From an uncultured Bacteroides sp. (GTDB taxonomy: Bacteria > Bacteroidota > Bacteroidia > Bacteroidales > Bacteroidaceae): a stretch of 40,042 nt of DNA. The stretch spans positions 1-40,042 of the forward strand of contig NZ_CASFWU010000038.1 in assembly GCF_949298305.1 (NCBI RefSeq). Direction: 5' to 3'. Under the pieces are notes generated by a model. That model made no database searches. It saw only the letters and a program-made list of their open reading frames with translations, and had not been told where the DNA came from. Positions 25,576 through 33,245 of the stretch are shown here, piece by piece. The stretch's first letter is position 1, and every line of letters begins with the position of its first letter. The position numbers and the translations under genes are program-made.

Positions 25576-25608
25576 TTTGGCTGTTATCCCGAATATTTAC
25601 TATTTTTG
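25576..25608 (+). promoter_or_regulatory. Promoter of the E1/baseplate operon
   Basis: TTTG at 25576-25579, a 21-base spacer and TATTTTTG at 25601-25608 fit the Bacteroidetes consensus. The start codon of the E1-like gene follows at 25637. This promoter can drive E1, tssG, tssK, tssE and tssF. Confidence 0.8.
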
Positions 25609-25636
25609 AGCGGCAAAACCGTGAAGCATCAAGACA

Positions 25637-26866
25637 ATGGACAACGACAACACAATCCCGACAATCGCTACGGCATGGGGGGCGGACGTATTTCCGCTGC
25701 TCTCCTGGTTCAGGCAGGGCAGGCTGGACCGGGCCTGTGTCATGGTGGTGGGGTGTGGCGCCCTGGGCAACGAGGTGCTGAAGAACCTGGCCCTTTTCGG
25801 CGTAGGCCATCTGGCCGTTGTCGATTTCGATAGCGTAGAACCTTCCAACCTGACGCGCTCCATCCTCTTCGGCCGGGCGGACGCCGAAGCCCGCCGGGCC
25901 AAGGTGGACGCTGTGGCGGCGCGCATCCGCGCCATCAATCCTGCGATAGAGGTGCTGCCCCTGCGGGGCGACATCTGCCACGACGTGGGCCTGGGCCTGC
26001 TGAGGCGGATGGATGTGGTGGTGGGCTGCGTGGACAACCGCTGGGCGCGCTACTGCCTGAACCGCCTCTGCATGAGGGCGGGCGTGGCGTGGGTTGACGG
26101 CGGCATCGACGGGCTGGAGGGCACGGCCCGTGTCTTCATGCCGGGCCGCAACTGCTATGCCTGCACGCTGGGGCCCGAGGCGCTGAAAGACCTCTCTTAC
26201 CGCCTTTCCTGCTCGTCCGTCGTCCGTCGCAACGAGGCGGCGGGGCGTGCGCCCACTACGCCGGTCATAGCCTCCGTCATCGGGGCGGTGCAGGCGCAGG
26301 AGGCCGTCAAGCTGCTGCATCCCGACCAGCTGGCCTCGGGCGAGCTGACTTCGCTCTGCGGGCGCATGTTCTACTACGAAGGGCAGCACTGCACGTCGCG
26401 CGTGGTGGAGTTCGCGGGTTATGACGACGGCTGCCCCGAGCATGAGCGGTGGCAACCGGTGGAGGAAACGGACCTTGACACCGGACAGACGGTGGGCGAG
26501 GTGCTGGAGAGCCTGTCTGCCCGCTTCGGCTGCCGCCGGGTGGAAATCCACCTGCGCAACCACTGCTTTGTGGACTACCTGCTGACGCGGCGCGACGAGC
26601 GCCGGGTGGAAGTCATGCTGCCCGACTATGCCGTGGGGCGGCGGGTGGAGGAAGACCCCGTGCTGGGCGGACTGCCCCTGCACGCCCTGTACCAGCACGA
26701 ACTGAAGACCCTCGGCCCGGACTTCCCCTATCCGGAACTGACGCTGGCCCGGGTGGGCATTCCGCCGTGGGACGTGCTGCACGTCGACACGGAGCTGGGC
26801 GTCCGTTACGTGGAGCTGGCCGACGAACGGGCTTATTCTACATTCTTATATTCTCAACAGACATGA
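25637..26866 (+). CDS. E1-like ThiF-family ubiquitin-activating enzyme
   Basis: 409 residues. The Rossmann ATP site VVGCGALGNEVLKNLALFG (37-55) is followed by VVDFDSVEPSNLTRS (61-75, the adenylating Asp and Arg region) and DVVVGCVDNRWARYCLN (126-142). Candidate zinc ligands are C173-x2-C176 and C266-x2-H269. A candidate catalytic Cys is C192 in YRLSCSSVV, placed before the helix TTPVIASVIGAVQAQEAVK, as in other E1 enzymes. The C-terminal 130 residues (about 280-409) lie beyond the ThiF core and could be an E2-presenting domain. It likely adenylates the Ubl encoded at 31084 and passes it to the E2 at 31422. Its stop codon overlaps the tssG start (ATGA), tying it directly to the baseplate genes. 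Confidence 0.88.
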   Translation: MDNDNTIPTIATAWGADVFPLLSWFRQGRLDRACVMVVGCGALGNEVLKNLALFGVGHLAVVDFDSVEPSNLTRSILFGRADAEARRAKVDAVAARIRAINPAIEVLPLRGDICHDVGLGLLRRMDVVVGCVDNRWARYCLNRLCMRAGVAWVDGGIDGLEGTARVFMPGRNCYACTLGPEALKDLSYRLSCSSVVRRNEAAGRAPTTPVIASVIGAVQAQEAVKLLHPDQLASGELTSLCGRMFYYEGQHCTSRVVEFAGYDDGCPEHERWQPVEETDLDTGQTVGEVLESLSARFGCRRVEIHLRNHCFVDYLLTRRDERRVEVMLPDYAVGRRVEEDPVLGGLPLHALYQHELKTLGPDFPYPELTLARVGIPPWDVLHVDTELGVRYVELADERAYSTFLYSQQT

Positions 26867-27696
26867 AGAACGACACGGATTTGTTTGACATCAGTGCTGA
26901 GTTCCTGCTGAACTACCTCTATCCGGACCGTACGGACAGCTGGCAGGTGGACTGTGCCGGTACCTTTTACCGCAACTACAGCCCCGACCTGCTGTCGGTA
27001 GACGAAGAAGGCTCTACCGTGCGCCTGGCTCGCGACAGCTTCCTCCGGCTGCTTCCGCAGGGAGTCATTGCCCCCGACAATGCGCTGAAAGGAAAAGACT
27101 TTGAACAGAAATACGAGCGCCTCAAGAAGAAGGAAGAACTGCTGCGCGAGCTCTTCAAGCCGGTTGACACGCTGGCCTTCCGCTTCCGCCTCCACATCGA
27201 GAAGGAGGCGGCCCGCCTCTCGCGCGACAGGCTGGCCTTCCTGCTGAAGCGCTACTACGGCTACGACCCCGACCGCGAAGAAAACCCCTACGTGCGCCGC
27301 ACGGCCCCCCTGCTGCTCTTTGCCAGCCACCTGCGCGGCGACTTCGGCTTCATCCGCAACCTGCTGGAGCAGCTGTTCGGCTGCCGCGTGACGATGGAGA
27401 CGGGCCGCTACGCCTGGGACGAGGGTGCCGAGTGCTCGCTGCCTTCTGTGGCCTACAGCCTCGTCGTGCCCGGCCTGACGGCCGAAGCCTACAACGCCCT
27501 GATGCGTGAGGTGGCTCCCCTGGCCGACTTCATCAGCGAGTGGTTTGTCCCCTTCGACACCCGCTGCACCGTGTGCGTCCGGCATCCGGACCGCCCGTTT
27601 GTGCTGGACGGCGGCCTGACCCTGGACTATAACACCGGGATAAGCGAACAATCATCAACCCAGAATATTGACACTGAAAGTAGGAACACGTTATGA
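26863..27696 (+). CDS. tssG: T6SS baseplate protein TssG (probable)
   Basis: 277 residues from the ATG that overlaps the E1-gene stop. TssG is a wedge component that binds TssF and TssK. Features consistent with the family are the N-terminal ISAEFLLNYLYP, FLRLLPQGVIAPDNA (about 68-82), and a C-terminal half with LLEQLFGCRVTMETGRYAW, resembling the conserved tail of TssG proteins (hydrophobic helix, then a beta strand ending in Trp). It sits directly before tssK and overlaps it by 4 bases. Sequence evidence alone is moderate; the context raises confidence. No signal peptide. Confidence 0.7.
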   Translation: MKNDTDLFDISAEFLLNYLYPDRTDSWQVDCAGTFYRNYSPDLLSVDEEGSTVRLARDSFLRLLPQGVIAPDNALKGKDFEQKYERLKKKEELLRELFKPVDTLAFRFRLHIEKEAARLSRDRLAFLLKRYYGYDPDREENPYVRRTAPLLLFASHLRGDFGFIRNLLEQLFGCRVTMETGRYAWDEGAECSLPSVAYSLVVPGLTAEAYNALMREVAPLADFISEWFVPFDTRCTVCVRHPDRPFVLDGGLTLDYNTGISEQSSTQNIDTESRNTL

Positions 27697-28835
27697 ACAT
27701 CAATTCAAGAATAGACTGGAAAGCCGGCATGGCGGTCTCCGCCCGGACTTTTCTGGAGCTGGACGGGAACCTGGCCCGCAGACAGGAGGCGGCAAGCCGG
27801 GCCGTCAACGGAGACCAATTCGGGCTCATCCCCTTCACCGAGTTCTGCAACCGGGGCGGCTTTGTCCGCAACAAGCTGGAGATAGAGCGTCTCACCTGCA
27901 TGGCGCTGCTGCCTTCGGGAAAGATTCTGCACGTTGATGAGAAGGTGGTGGTGTCCGTCCCCCTGGTCTATGGCGACGAGTATTACCTGGCCTGCGGCTT
28001 CGGCGGGAAGGACGTGGAGTTCGACGTCGGCGACGTCCCCTTCGTGCGGCCGGAGTACACCTACGGCATCTACCCCCTGAACGAGCTGGAGGGCACGGAC
28101 CTCTTCCCGGTGATGAAGTTCAAGGTGGACGACGGCACCTTTGCCATCGACGAGTCCTACATACCGCCCTGCCTGCAACTCTCGTCCGACAGCCGCTTCC
28201 GCCCCCTCATCGAAGGGCTTGCCGCGAAAGTGAATCTGCTGGCCGCCCATCCCAACCTGGAGTCCGGCGAGGGCAAACGGGCCTTCCAGCGCTATGCCTA
28301 TGTGCTGAAGAACTACGACCTGCGCAACCGCACCGGCCACTTCCTCCGGCTGGCGGCCGAGGTGGCGCAGGCCATTGACTACTACATCGTCTCGCCCCAC
28401 ACCGAGACGCCCGTGCCTGTTCCTCCCTGTTCGGACTACGACGTCGCGGGCTGGCTGATGTGGCTGGACGGATACGCGCACAGTGCGGCGACCGTCCTGG
28501 ACAAGGTGGTGCTGGAAGACCACTCCATCGACTTCGACGAGCTGAAAGCACAGGTCAAGGCGGAACTGTACGAGCGGCTGCGCCCCGAGCTGTACGAACA
28601 GCTCTACACGGAACTCAAGGCGAAGCTCACGGCCGAAATCTCCGAGGACCTGACCGCGCGCCTTTCCGACTACCTGACCGGACGCTTCAAGGCCGAACTG
28701 CACGGCCTGCTGGCCGCCGAGTTGTCCGGGTCGTTGTCCGAGAGCCTCTACCGCAGTCTCTACGACAGCCTCTACAACGCGCTCTACGTCCCCGTGGAGA
28801 AGGAGGAGGAAGACGAGTTTATGCCTTTAATCTGA
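27693..28835 (+). CDS. tssK: T6SS baseplate protein TssK
   Basis: 380 residues, cytoplasmic. TssK connects the baseplate wedge to the membrane complex. The conserved start (INSRIDWKAGMAVSARTFLELD, with W-x-x-G-M and FLELD) matches the TssK family, as does the beta-rich shoulder domain to about residue 170. A helical middle domain follows. Residues about 288-365 are unusual: dense amphipathic heptad-like repeats (AELYERLRPELYEQLYTELKAKL and later SESLYRSLYDSLYNALY). This tail may mediate trimerisation or contact a Bacteroidetes-specific membrane partner. ATGA overlap with tssG. Confidence 0.88.
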   Translation: MNINSRIDWKAGMAVSARTFLELDGNLARRQEAASRAVNGDQFGLIPFTEFCNRGGFVRNKLEIERLTCMALLPSGKILHVDEKVVVSVPLVYGDEYYLACGFGGKDVEFDVGDVPFVRPEYTYGIYPLNELEGTDLFPVMKFKVDDGTFAIDESYIPPCLQLSSDSRFRPLIEGLAAKVNLLAAHPNLESGEGKRAFQRYAYVLKNYDLRNRTGHFLRLAAEVAQAIDYYIVSPHTETPVPVPPCSDYDVAGWLMWLDGYAHSAATVLDKVVLEDHSIDFDELKAQVKAELYERLRPELYEQLYTELKAKLTAEISEDLTARLSDYLTGRFKAELHGLLAAELSGSLSESLYRSLYDSLYNALYVPVEKEEEDEFMPLI

Positions 28836-28842
28836 CACGGCC

Positions 28843-29289
28843 ATGAGTATCATGCTTCCCTTGCAGGTGGAGGGCGGAAAGCTGCTCCATGCCTCAGACA
28901 CCCGGACGGCGGTCAATGCCTTTATCGAACTGCTGCTGACCACGCCGTGCCACAGCTGCGTGGCCGACCCGGACTTCGGCTTCATCTTCAACAACCTGCG
29001 GTTCGAGATTTTCAACGAAAAGGAGGGCGTCATCTACAACGCCGCTGAGAAGGAGGACACTCAGAGCGGACTCTACGACAAGAAGGTGTCCGGCACCTCG
29101 AAGAGCATCAATACCTTTGCCGTAGAGCTGAAGAATGCCATCGAGCAGTACGAGAAAAGGTTGTCCGACGTTTCGGTCACCATGGCCTACGTCAAGAACC
29201 TGAAGAAAATACATGTCAACGTCGAGGGTGTCCTTGTGGAGGACAACACGGCCTACCAGTACACCACCAGCATCAATGTCTGGAACTAA
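28843..29289 (+). CDS. tssE: T6SS baseplate protein TssE (gp25-like)
   Basis: 148 residues. Homologue of phage T4 gp25, which nucleates the sheath at the baseplate. The gp25 pattern appears as AFIELLLTTPCHSCVADPDFG near residues 27-47, followed by an insertion, then a second helix FAVELKNAIEQYEKRLSDVSV and final strands KIHVNVEGVL and YTTSINVWN. The family's E-P-R motif is not obvious. The gene is 7 bases after tssK and 12 bases before tssF. Confidence 0.82.
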   Translation: MSIMLPLQVEGGKLLHASDTRTAVNAFIELLLTTPCHSCVADPDFGFIFNNLRFEIFNEKEGVIYNAAEKEDTQSGLYDKKVSGTSKSINTFAVELKNAIEQYEKRLSDVSVTMAYVKNLKKIHVNVEGVLVEDNTAYQYTTSINVWN

Positions 29290-29301
29290 AACAAGAGCAA
29301 A

Positions 29302-30999
29302 ATGAAACAGAGCCTATTCACGACCCGTCAAAGGGCGGAGGAAATCATGAAGGAAGCCGTTGCCGCCTGGCAGCACAGTGCCGACAGCGAGCACCTGGAA
29401 GGGATGGAGCAGGACCCGGTCTTCTCCCTCTTTCTCACCGCGCTTGCCTATCAGGCCAACGAGATAGACAACGAGATTGAACAGCTCAAGACCGACATAC
29501 TGAACGAGTTCGCACGGATGCTCATCCCCTACGAGCGCATTCATGCCCTGCCGGCAACGGCTGTGGTGCAGGTGACGCCCGACGAGAAGTTATCTACGCT
29601 GAGGCTGGACCACCGCACGGTGTTCTCGCTGGACAAGACCGCGCACACGTTTGTGCCCATTCTCAAGACACGCCTGTTCAATGCCGGCATTTCTTCCGTC
29701 GTCCGTCTGGACGACCGCCGCTGGAAGGTGGTGCTCCAGTTCAAGGAGCCGGTCAATAGCCTGGCAGGCCTGGCCTTCCTGGTAGACGGCAACGGCTTCC
29801 AGGACCTGAAGGTCTTTGCCAACGGCACCGCGCTCCCGCTTGTCAAGCCGTGGGATTATGCCGACCTGCCCCTGGACGACTGCTTCTCGTTGCGGAACAT
29901 GATTTACAACCGTTCGGCCGTCTACCAGTCCTGCAACACCTGGTTCGACCTCTTTGCCAAGCAGGATGTCCGGCTGTTCTGCGTGGACAGCTATAAGGTG
30001 GCGTCCGACCCCTCTGCCTTCACCGACAAGATGGAACTTGTCTTCGAGTTTTTCGGCACAAGCGACCACTTCCTGTTCGACAAAGACCACTTGCTGCTGA
30101 ACTGTACCGTCCTGGCCAATGCGGTGATGCGCTCGGCCACGCTCTCGTCCGAGTCGCCTCTTGTGCGCCTCTCCGGCGAGACGGGAAACGGCGAGAAGCT
30201 GCAGTTCCTGCACCTGATACGGCCGGCCGACAGCCAGCTGTTCGGAGACGTACCGGTGGAGATACGCCGCATGGCCGCCGACCGCTTCAACCCCGACCAC
30301 CTGGTCAGGCTGGCCACGACGCTGGTCAGCCGCTTTTCGTCGGACTATTATGCCTTCCAGGAGATTGAAACCCTGCGCGAAGGCTCTTTCATGGAGCAGT
30401 TCTATGCCTTGCTGAAGAAAATGTCCGAAGGCTTGGCCCGGGCCTCCCGCAAGAACTCGGCCGGCCTCTATCTGATGCTTCGGAACGACAGCGGCTTTTC
30501 GGCCAGAAACGTCAGCCTCGGGCTGGACTATCTGATGACGGCCGGCAGCGCGGTGAACGCCGCGCTTGACGCCAAGAGCCGGTTTTCGGCTTTGCCGGGC
30601 GCTGCAGTCAAGAGCGTCAGGCTGGTGGCGAAGCCCATGCCCGGCTACGACGAACTGCAGAGCCTGGATGCCGGCAACAGCCTGGCGCGCTACTACATGG
30701 TCACCAACGACCGCATCGTTACGCCGGCCGATGTCAAGGTGTTCTGCTACAACGAGCTGGCCGTCCGCTTCGGCATTACCACCGAAATGGTGGAGAGCCT
30801 GAAGGTGAGAAACGTGCGCAATGCAGGCCGCCATCACTGCGGCTTTGAAACCCAGGTGTACATCCGGCTGACGGACAACGCTTACATCAAGCGCAGCTTC
30901 CAGGAGAAGATACCCATGGCCGAACTGGTGCTCAGGAAGATGATTGAGGTGAGGAGCACCAACGTGTTCCCTGTCGTGGTCAGCATTGAAATTGTCTGA
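29302..30999 (+). CDS. tssF: T6SS baseplate protein TssF
   Basis: 565 residues, the large wedge subunit (VasA family). The N terminus has the diagnostic pattern DPVFSLFLTALAYQANEIDN (about residues 33-52), followed by helices LNEFARMLIPYERIHALPATAVVQV and a long beta-rich body. The C terminus contains a gp6-like core (RSFQEKIPMAELVLRKMIEV, VFPVVVSIEIV). It is the last gene driven from the E1 promoter; the Ubl promoter lies immediately downstream. Confidence 0.9.
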   Translation: MKQSLFTTRQRAEEIMKEAVAAWQHSADSEHLEGMEQDPVFSLFLTALAYQANEIDNEIEQLKTDILNEFARMLIPYERIHALPATAVVQVTPDEKLSTLRLDHRTVFSLDKTAHTFVPILKTRLFNAGISSVVRLDDRRWKVVLQFKEPVNSLAGLAFLVDGNGFQDLKVFANGTALPLVKPWDYADLPLDDCFSLRNMIYNRSAVYQSCNTWFDLFAKQDVRLFCVDSYKVASDPSAFTDKMELVFEFFGTSDHFLFDKDHLLLNCTVLANAVMRSATLSSESPLVRLSGETGNGEKLQFLHLIRPADSQLFGDVPVEIRRMAADRFNPDHLVRLATTLVSRFSSDYYAFQEIETLREGSFMEQFYALLKKMSEGLARASRKNSAGLYLMLRNDSGFSARNVSLGLDYLMTAGSAVNAALDAKSRFSALPGAAVKSVRLVAKPMPGYDELQSLDAGNSLARYYMVTNDRIVTPADVKVFCYNELAVRFGITTEMVESLKVRNVRNAGRHHCGFETQVYIRLTDNAYIKRSFQEKIPMAELVLRKMIEVRSTNVFPVVVSIEIV

Positions 31000-31027
31000 A
31001 TGGCTTCGCGGCCTGCTGCGCAGGGCG

Positions 31028-31059
31028 TTTGCTGACATTCAAATTATTTATTACTTTTG
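31028..31059 (+). promoter_or_regulatory. Promoter of the Ubl-E2 operon
   Basis: TTTG at 31028-31031, a 20-base spacer and TACTTTTG at 31052-31059: both boxes match the Bacteroidetes consensus exactly. The start codon at 31084 is 24 bases further. The TTG at 31057 lies inside the -7 box and so cannot be the start. The Ubl and E2 can be expressed independently of the baseplate genes. Confidence 0.85.
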
Positions 31060-31083
31060 CAGAAACTATTAAAACAGAATTCG

Positions 31084-31401
31084 ATGGAAGATTTCTTTTT
31101 GGATATTGTATATAAGGAGAAGAAAGTCCGGTTCCGCATCATGAACCCGCATACACCGCTGGCTTCCCTGATGACCAACCTGAAGCATGCCGTCGGGAAA
31201 GACGGTCGGCTGATTTTCGACTTCCCTTCGATAGACGCTACGGGGGCTCCTTTGGACTACTTTTTCGGAAAAGAAGACCCTACGACCAACGAAGTGAGAG
31301 TGCTGAGGCCCCGGATAGGGAAAACAGACCAGACACTGGCCGACTACAACGTGCGCAACGGCGACACGGTGTTCCTGATTCCCGATCCCTTCCCGGGCTG
31401 A
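31084..31401 (+). CDS. Ubiquitin-like (beta-grasp) protein
   Basis: 105 residues from the ATG at 31084. The order of elements fits a beta-grasp Ubl: strand FFLDIVYKEKKVRFRI (3-18), a helix with TPLASLMTNLKHAV, strand RLIFDFPS, a middle loop (Thr/Asp-rich), and the C-terminal strands TLADYNVRNGDTVFLIPD. The last motif (L-x-D-Y-x-V-x-x-G-D-T-V) is what ubiquitin and YukD-type proteins show. The protein ends in Pro-Phe-Pro-Gly, a single C-terminal glycine with no extra tail, so it needs no protease to mature. It is followed 20 bases later by an E2-like gene, with an E1-like gene 5.5 kb upstream. Conjugation is inferred. A purely structural Ubl, as suspected for YukD in T7SS, is the main alternative. 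Confidence 0.85.
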   Translation: MEDFFLDIVYKEKKVRFRIMNPHTPLASLMTNLKHAVGKDGRLIFDFPSIDATGAPLDYFFGKEDPTTNEVRVLRPRIGKTDQTLADYNVRNGDTVFLIPDPFPG

Positions 31402-31421
31402 CCCCATGAACGGAAACTACT

Positions 31422-32030
31422 ATGCAGACGGCATTATTGAATTGGCAGGATTTTGAACCCGGACAGTTGACGGGAAGAAACCGGCGCCTGCTACACGAAT
31501 GGCGCGAACTGGACGGCGCCGTGGGGCAGCGCGATGAATTGGAATACCTCGTTGTGAGGCGCAACCACCAGGGACTTCCCACGGAGTACCTGATAACCTA
31601 TCATCTCCGCTCCATTTGCGGAGTGGAACAGGTGGAGAGGCTGAACGAGCCGGGCGTGGCAAACCGTCCGCTCTTCGCGCAGACTTTCCGGATGGGCATC
31701 CGCATCCCCGAAGGTTATCCGGCCGTGGACGCGCCTGCCGAGTTCCGTTTCCTGACGCACAGCCCCGAAGGCAAGGACATCCCCCATCCGTGGCATCCCA
31801 ACATCCGCTACTTCGGAGAGTTTGCCGGAAGGGTCTGCCTGAATGCCCCCGACACTTACGCCGGCCTGGCCTGGTGCGTGACCCGCATTGTGAGTTACCT
31901 GACCTACGAACGCTATCACGCCATCCAGGAACCTCCCTATCCGGAGGACTTTAAGGTGGCGGAATGGGTCATCAGGCAGGGAGAACCTAACGATTGGATT
32001 TATTTTAACCAACAGACTACTATAAAATAG
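31422..32030 (+). CDS. E2-like ubiquitin-conjugating (UBC-fold) protein
   Basis: 202 residues. A prefix of about 85 residues leads to a UBC core: strand QTFRMGIRIPEGYP, strand PAEFRFLT, then HPN at 125-127 in WHPNIRYFGE, and the candidate catalytic Cys139 in GRVCLN, followed by a helix containing Trp151 (GLAWCVTRIVSYLTYERY). This reproduces the eukaryotic E2 pattern H-P-N-I ... G-x-x-C-L ... W, although the HPN to Cys spacing is longer (14 rather than about 8 residues). It is expected to accept the Ubl from the E1-like protein as a thioester. No signal peptide. It lies between the Ubl gene and the exported/RING genes. Confidence 0.85.
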   Translation: MQTALLNWQDFEPGQLTGRNRRLLHEWRELDGAVGQRDELEYLVVRRNHQGLPTEYLITYHLRSICGVEQVERLNEPGVANRPLFAQTFRMGIRIPEGYPAVDAPAEFRFLTHSPEGKDIPHPWHPNIRYFGEFAGRVCLNAPDTYAGLAWCVTRIVSYLTYERYHAIQEPPYPEDFKVAEWVIRQGEPNDWIYFNQQTTIK

Positions 32031-32064
32031 GCAGATGTAGCAGACCTTTCTCTGAAGAATTTGC

Positions 32065-32084
32065 TATTTTTGTCCATACATTTG
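32065..32084 (+). promoter_or_regulatory. Candidate promoter of the membrane-protein operon
   Basis: Two overlapping candidates for the -7 box, TATTTTTG at 32065-32072 and TACATTTG at 32077-32084, precede the ATG at 32094. Neither has an exact TTTG at the usual -33 distance. The first gives the more plausible leader length. Confidence 0.45.
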
Positions 32085-32093
32085 AATGAAAAG

Positions 32094-33245
32094 ATGAACA
32101 TCCTGAATAAACTGATAGCCGGCTTTCTCATTCTTTGTTCCGGCTGTGCCGCAATGGCGCAGACCGTCAAGCAGATTGAAGTGGCGGGAGACGAGCCCTA
32201 CGTGGACCATGTGGCGCTCGTGCCCGGCTCCACCGACATGGACCTGCTGGTGAAGATTGCCTTCAACGAGCCGGAAAACAGTCTGACGGTCAGCCTCATT
32301 TCCTATCGGAGGCTGTTTGTCTTCCAAAGCGACGTACGCTACTCGCACGTGGTGCGCTGGCACAAGCTGAAGCCCGAAAAGCTGCCATACGTGGTCGAGT
32401 CGGACGAACTGGCGCGCTACAAACTGAGCAAACCCTTGAGGAAGTCCTTCAGCAGTCCCCGGCGGAAGCATGTATTCAAGCGCTGGATTGACTATGAAGG
32501 CCTCCAGCCCCAGCCGGCCGAATACAGGATGGTAAACGACTACATTGAGCAGACGTTTGACATCCTTTACAAGGAGGCTCCCGTCTCTGTCACCCTGGGC
32601 GACCTGCTGGTGATGAGCGAGGAACTGACCCCCAAAAAGAAAAAGTATGACCTGTTCTTCCAGGTCAGCATGGACCGGAAGTATGAGATAACCATCCGGC
32701 GGGACCCCTGCTTCGGCAAGGAAGAGGCCTTGCAGGCGGCCGCAGCACGGACGGAGAGCGTGCGTGCGGGCTTCAGGTCGTTTGAACAGAAGTTTGCCGA
32801 CGAGTCTTCCATGAACACTCCTGCCGGAGCGAAGATATTCAACGAGGTGAAGGAATTGCTGGTGGCGCAGTTTCCCCGCGTGGACGAAACAAGTCCCTGC
32901 CCCGACATCCAGCAGAACATTGACCTTTACAACAGCTATGTGGATTCCATTCGGAACATGCAGAGCCGGTACGTGATGGAGGTTGAGGCGAAAGCTGACG
33001 TGCTTGGGCTCAGTGCCGATGCCATCCTGAACCTGGCCCGAAAGATAGACAACCACGTGAACCGCTGGCTGCTGACGTCAGACCCGGCGGAGAAGAAGGA
33101 CCTGGCAGCCGCTTGCCGGGAAATCATCGGTTCCGTCCGTTCTCATCTGGGCGGAAGTCCGGAAATCAGCGGAAGTCAGGCTGCCGCCCTTGCAGTCTTT
33201 TACCGGGCGGAGGCCTATTTCCGGAAGACTTGCGTTAAAGAATGA
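32094..33245 (+). CDS. Exported T6SS-island protein
   Basis: 383 residues from the ATG at 32094. The N-terminal signal (about 1-22, hydrophobic LIAGFLILCSGCAAMAQ) could be SPI (cut after AMA) or SPII (Cys17). The mature part has a beta-rich N-terminal half (to about 190) and a helical C-terminal half (about 200-383). No known family recognised. It overlaps the next gene by 4 bases and belongs to the three-gene unit that ends with the RING protein. I infer a periplasmic or outer-membrane component of the envelope-spanning part of this T6SS, replacing proteins such as TssJ. Confidence 0.75.
   Translation: MNILNKLIAGFLILCSGCAAMAQTVKQIEVAGDEPYVDHVALVPGSTDMDLLVKIAFNEPENSLTVSLISYRRLFVFQSDVRYSHVVRWHKLKPEKLPYVVESDELARYKLSKPLRKSFSSPRRKHVFKRWIDYEGLQPQPAEYRMVNDYIEQTFDILYKEAPVSVTLGDLLVMSEELTPKKKKYDLFFQVSMDRKYEITIRRDPCFGKEEALQAAAARTESVRAGFRSFEQKFADESSMNTPAGAKIFNEVKELLVAQFPRVDETSPCPDIQQNIDLYNSYVDSIRNMQSRYVMEVEAKADVLGLSADAILNLARKIDNHVNRWLLTSDPAEKKDLAAACREIIGSVRSHLGGSPEISGSQAAALAVFYRAEAYFRKTCVKE

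Noticed and set aside
25277..26782. Extension of the minus-strand PEGA frame by about 500 codons upstream of 25276
   Set aside because: It is the antisense of the E1-like gene and the 22-bp repeats, with His/Arg/Gln-rich composition. The signal peptide at 25276 and the -7 box at 25298-25305 mark the real start.
25637..26866. E1-like gene as a ThiF/MoeB cofactor-biosynthesis enzyme
   Set aside because: No thiamine or molybdopterin genes are nearby, the protein has an extra C-terminal domain, and an E2-like gene lies in the same island, which cofactor pathways do not use.
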